In this document: piece by piece, positions 5,083-6,127 of the stretch | Numbering within the stretch: the stretch's first letter is position 1 | Layout of the letters: each line of letters starts with the position of its first letter | Assembly: GCA_028682985.1 (NCBI GenBank) | Contig: JAJRAE010000086.1 | Location: 1 to 6,127, forward strand | DNA length: 6,127 nt | Origin: Methanobacterium sp. | GTDB lineage: Archaea; Methanobacteriota; Methanobacteria; Methanobacteriales; Methanobacteriaceae | Direction of reading: 5' to 3' | Notes under the pieces: generated by a model | Seen by the model: the letters and a program-made list of their open reading frames with translations, nothing else | Database searches by the model: none | What the model was told of the DNA's origin: nothing | Made by a program: the position numbers and the translations under genes

Positions 5083-6127
5083 TCAAATCTCACTAATCAG
5101 ATCAGCCAGCTGATTTAGATTGCTAACCTCAAAAGCTTCTGCCCCGGCATCCTCATAATAAGAGACACAGCTGTCTGCAGCGTTCCATTTAATTTTCTCC
5201 TCAGGATTTAAAATCAATACCTTTTTAGCCTTGCGGGATATGTTCCTTATTATATCTGCACTTAATGGTTCCCCATCATATTTGGGGCCAGCCCAATCCC
5301 GACAGTCGCTCAATATAAGGACATAGGATTTGTGGTTAATACTGGCCTGTTCCTGGAAACTCTGGAAGGCAGTGTACATATTGGATTTGCCTTTGATCAT
5401 TGAATTCTCCCGGCGTATATCTAGAACCCGGATAAAGGCATCTACGATGTTGAACTCCCCCAGGGCGGATGATATTTCCGCGGTTTTATTGTCAAACTCA
5501 AATGCCCTAGCCCGATTAAAACTGTTCTGTGCGGCATAGATCATGCAGAAAAACCAGATGCTTATCCAGTCGCAAGAAACACTTACATCGCTTAAAAAGA
5601 AATGATTCTGTTTCTTAATGGGGGGTTTGCTTTTAACCAACTCCAGGAGACTACCACCGTGCTTCAGGTTTTTCCGAATGGTCCTTCTTATATCTGGTTT
5701 CTGTTTTTTGGATCTTTTATATCTGCGAACTCTTTTGGTTGCTATTTTACGGCCGAGCTTTTGGCATAAATCAATTAATTCAGGCTGCAGAGTGTTTAGG
5801 GTGTGTATGTTGCTTTGCATTAGTTGGGAGTTGCCCTCATGATCAGCGTTATTACCGGCATCGTTCAGGGTGTCTTTGATGTGGTCCAGCTTCCACTCCT
5901 GGTTATTGTTGTAATTAAATTCTGCCTTGTTCTGTTTGGTAACAGATATGTTTAATTTCCTTATGAATTTGGATTTATCTATCTGTTTAGTTGAATCCTG
6001 GTTTTCATTGCTTTTATGTTGGAAGAAGATTTCGTAACATTCATTGAATTTTTTCCTCTGCCTCTGATCCTTAAGATATATACAGGCCAATATCTCCTTT
6101 AAATCAAGTTTTCCACCATCTAAAAGG
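5083..6127 (-). CDS. CoxE-like von Willebrand factor A protein, 5' end outside window
   Basis: The reading frame is open to the right edge, giving 347 visible residues; a TTG at 6090 is not the real start, because codons before it continue the family's N-terminal pattern (LDLKEILACIYLKDQ). The visible N-terminal part resembles the helical start of VWA_CoxE proteins. A long, Asn/Lys-rich, poorly conserved stretch and a very basic segment (about 5695-5760, KRVRRYKRSKKQK) follow. The VWA domain begins at LSDVSVS, whose metal-site DxSxS lies at 5575-5589; the glycine usual in DxSGS is Val. A candidate metal-site Thr (SNMYTAF) and SDCRDW with its Asp follow, and VLILNPEEK and the final helix match the family's end. 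CoxE-like proteins usually act with MoxR-type AAA ATPases in metalloenzyme maturation; any such partner would lie beyond 6127. It is cytosolic, with no signal peptide seen. Confidence 0.82.
   Translation of the reverse strand, partial: LLDGGKLDLKEILACIYLKDQRQRKKFNECYEIFFQHKSNENQDSTKQIDKSKFIRKLNISVTKQNKAEFNYNNNQEWKLDHIKDTLNDAGNNADHEGNSQLMQSNIHTLNTLQPELIDLCQKLGRKIATKRVRRYKRSKKQKPDIRRTIRKNLKHGGSLLELVKSKPPIKKQNHFFLSDVSVSCDWISIWFFCMIYAAQNSFNRARAFEFDNKTAEISSALGEFNIVDAFIRVLDIRRENSMIKGKSNMYTAFQSFQEQASINHKSYVLILSDCRDWAGPKYDGEPLSADIIRNISRKAKKVLILNPEEKIKWNAADSCVSYYEDAGAEAFEVSNLNQLADLISEI

Noticed and set aside
5330..5842. Two plus-strand open frames opposite the VWA gene
   Set aside because: They are antisense shadows of a frame with clear VWA features; they have no ribosome sites.

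Overview
The window looks like chromosomal DNA from a hydrogenotrophic methanogen of the Methanobacteriales, probably Methanobacterium-like. This rests on four things: a compact tail-less archaeal histone of the HMf type, a cofH gene for coenzyme F420 biosynthesis, AT-rich intergenic regions with TTTATATA-type archaeal promoters and oligo-T stops instead of bacterial -35/-10 promoters, and intron-less tRNA genes without an encoded CCA. Genus-level placement is inference from recall of similar genomes.

Layout, left to right. Two tandem plus-strand genes (101-817 and 873-1544) encode paralogous membrane proteins that share an unusual N-terminal CxxC/CxC zinc-knuckle signature. A minus-strand tRNA pair, tRNA-Val(GAC) then tRNA-Phe(GAA), follows 3 bases apart behind a tandem TATA region. 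After a 319-base non-coding stretch comes a plus-strand cluster of three genes (2070-3492): a GerW/YtfJ-family protein, a DUF2953-type membrane protein, and a 101-residue protein that I read as a stripped-down GerW-like domain. The histone gene (3580-3786, minus) and cofH (3940-5055, plus) are divergent around a 153-base promoter region. A minus-strand gene for a CoxE-like von Willebrand factor A protein converges on cofH and runs off the right edge of the window.

How the genes relate. Most of the window is ordinary housekeeping: chromatin, F420 synthesis and tRNAs. The part that stands out is the GerW-DUF2953 pair, which has the same two partners as the adjacent ytfJ and ytfI genes of spore-forming Bacillus but sits in an archaeon that does not sporulate, with a third, apparently related gene attached. 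The twin zinc-knuckle membrane proteins are the second uncharacterised group. Neither group has a function I can state. Gene boundaries are mostly clear; three starts differ from the longest reading frame (first gene, second gene, histone), and the VWA gene start lies outside the window.
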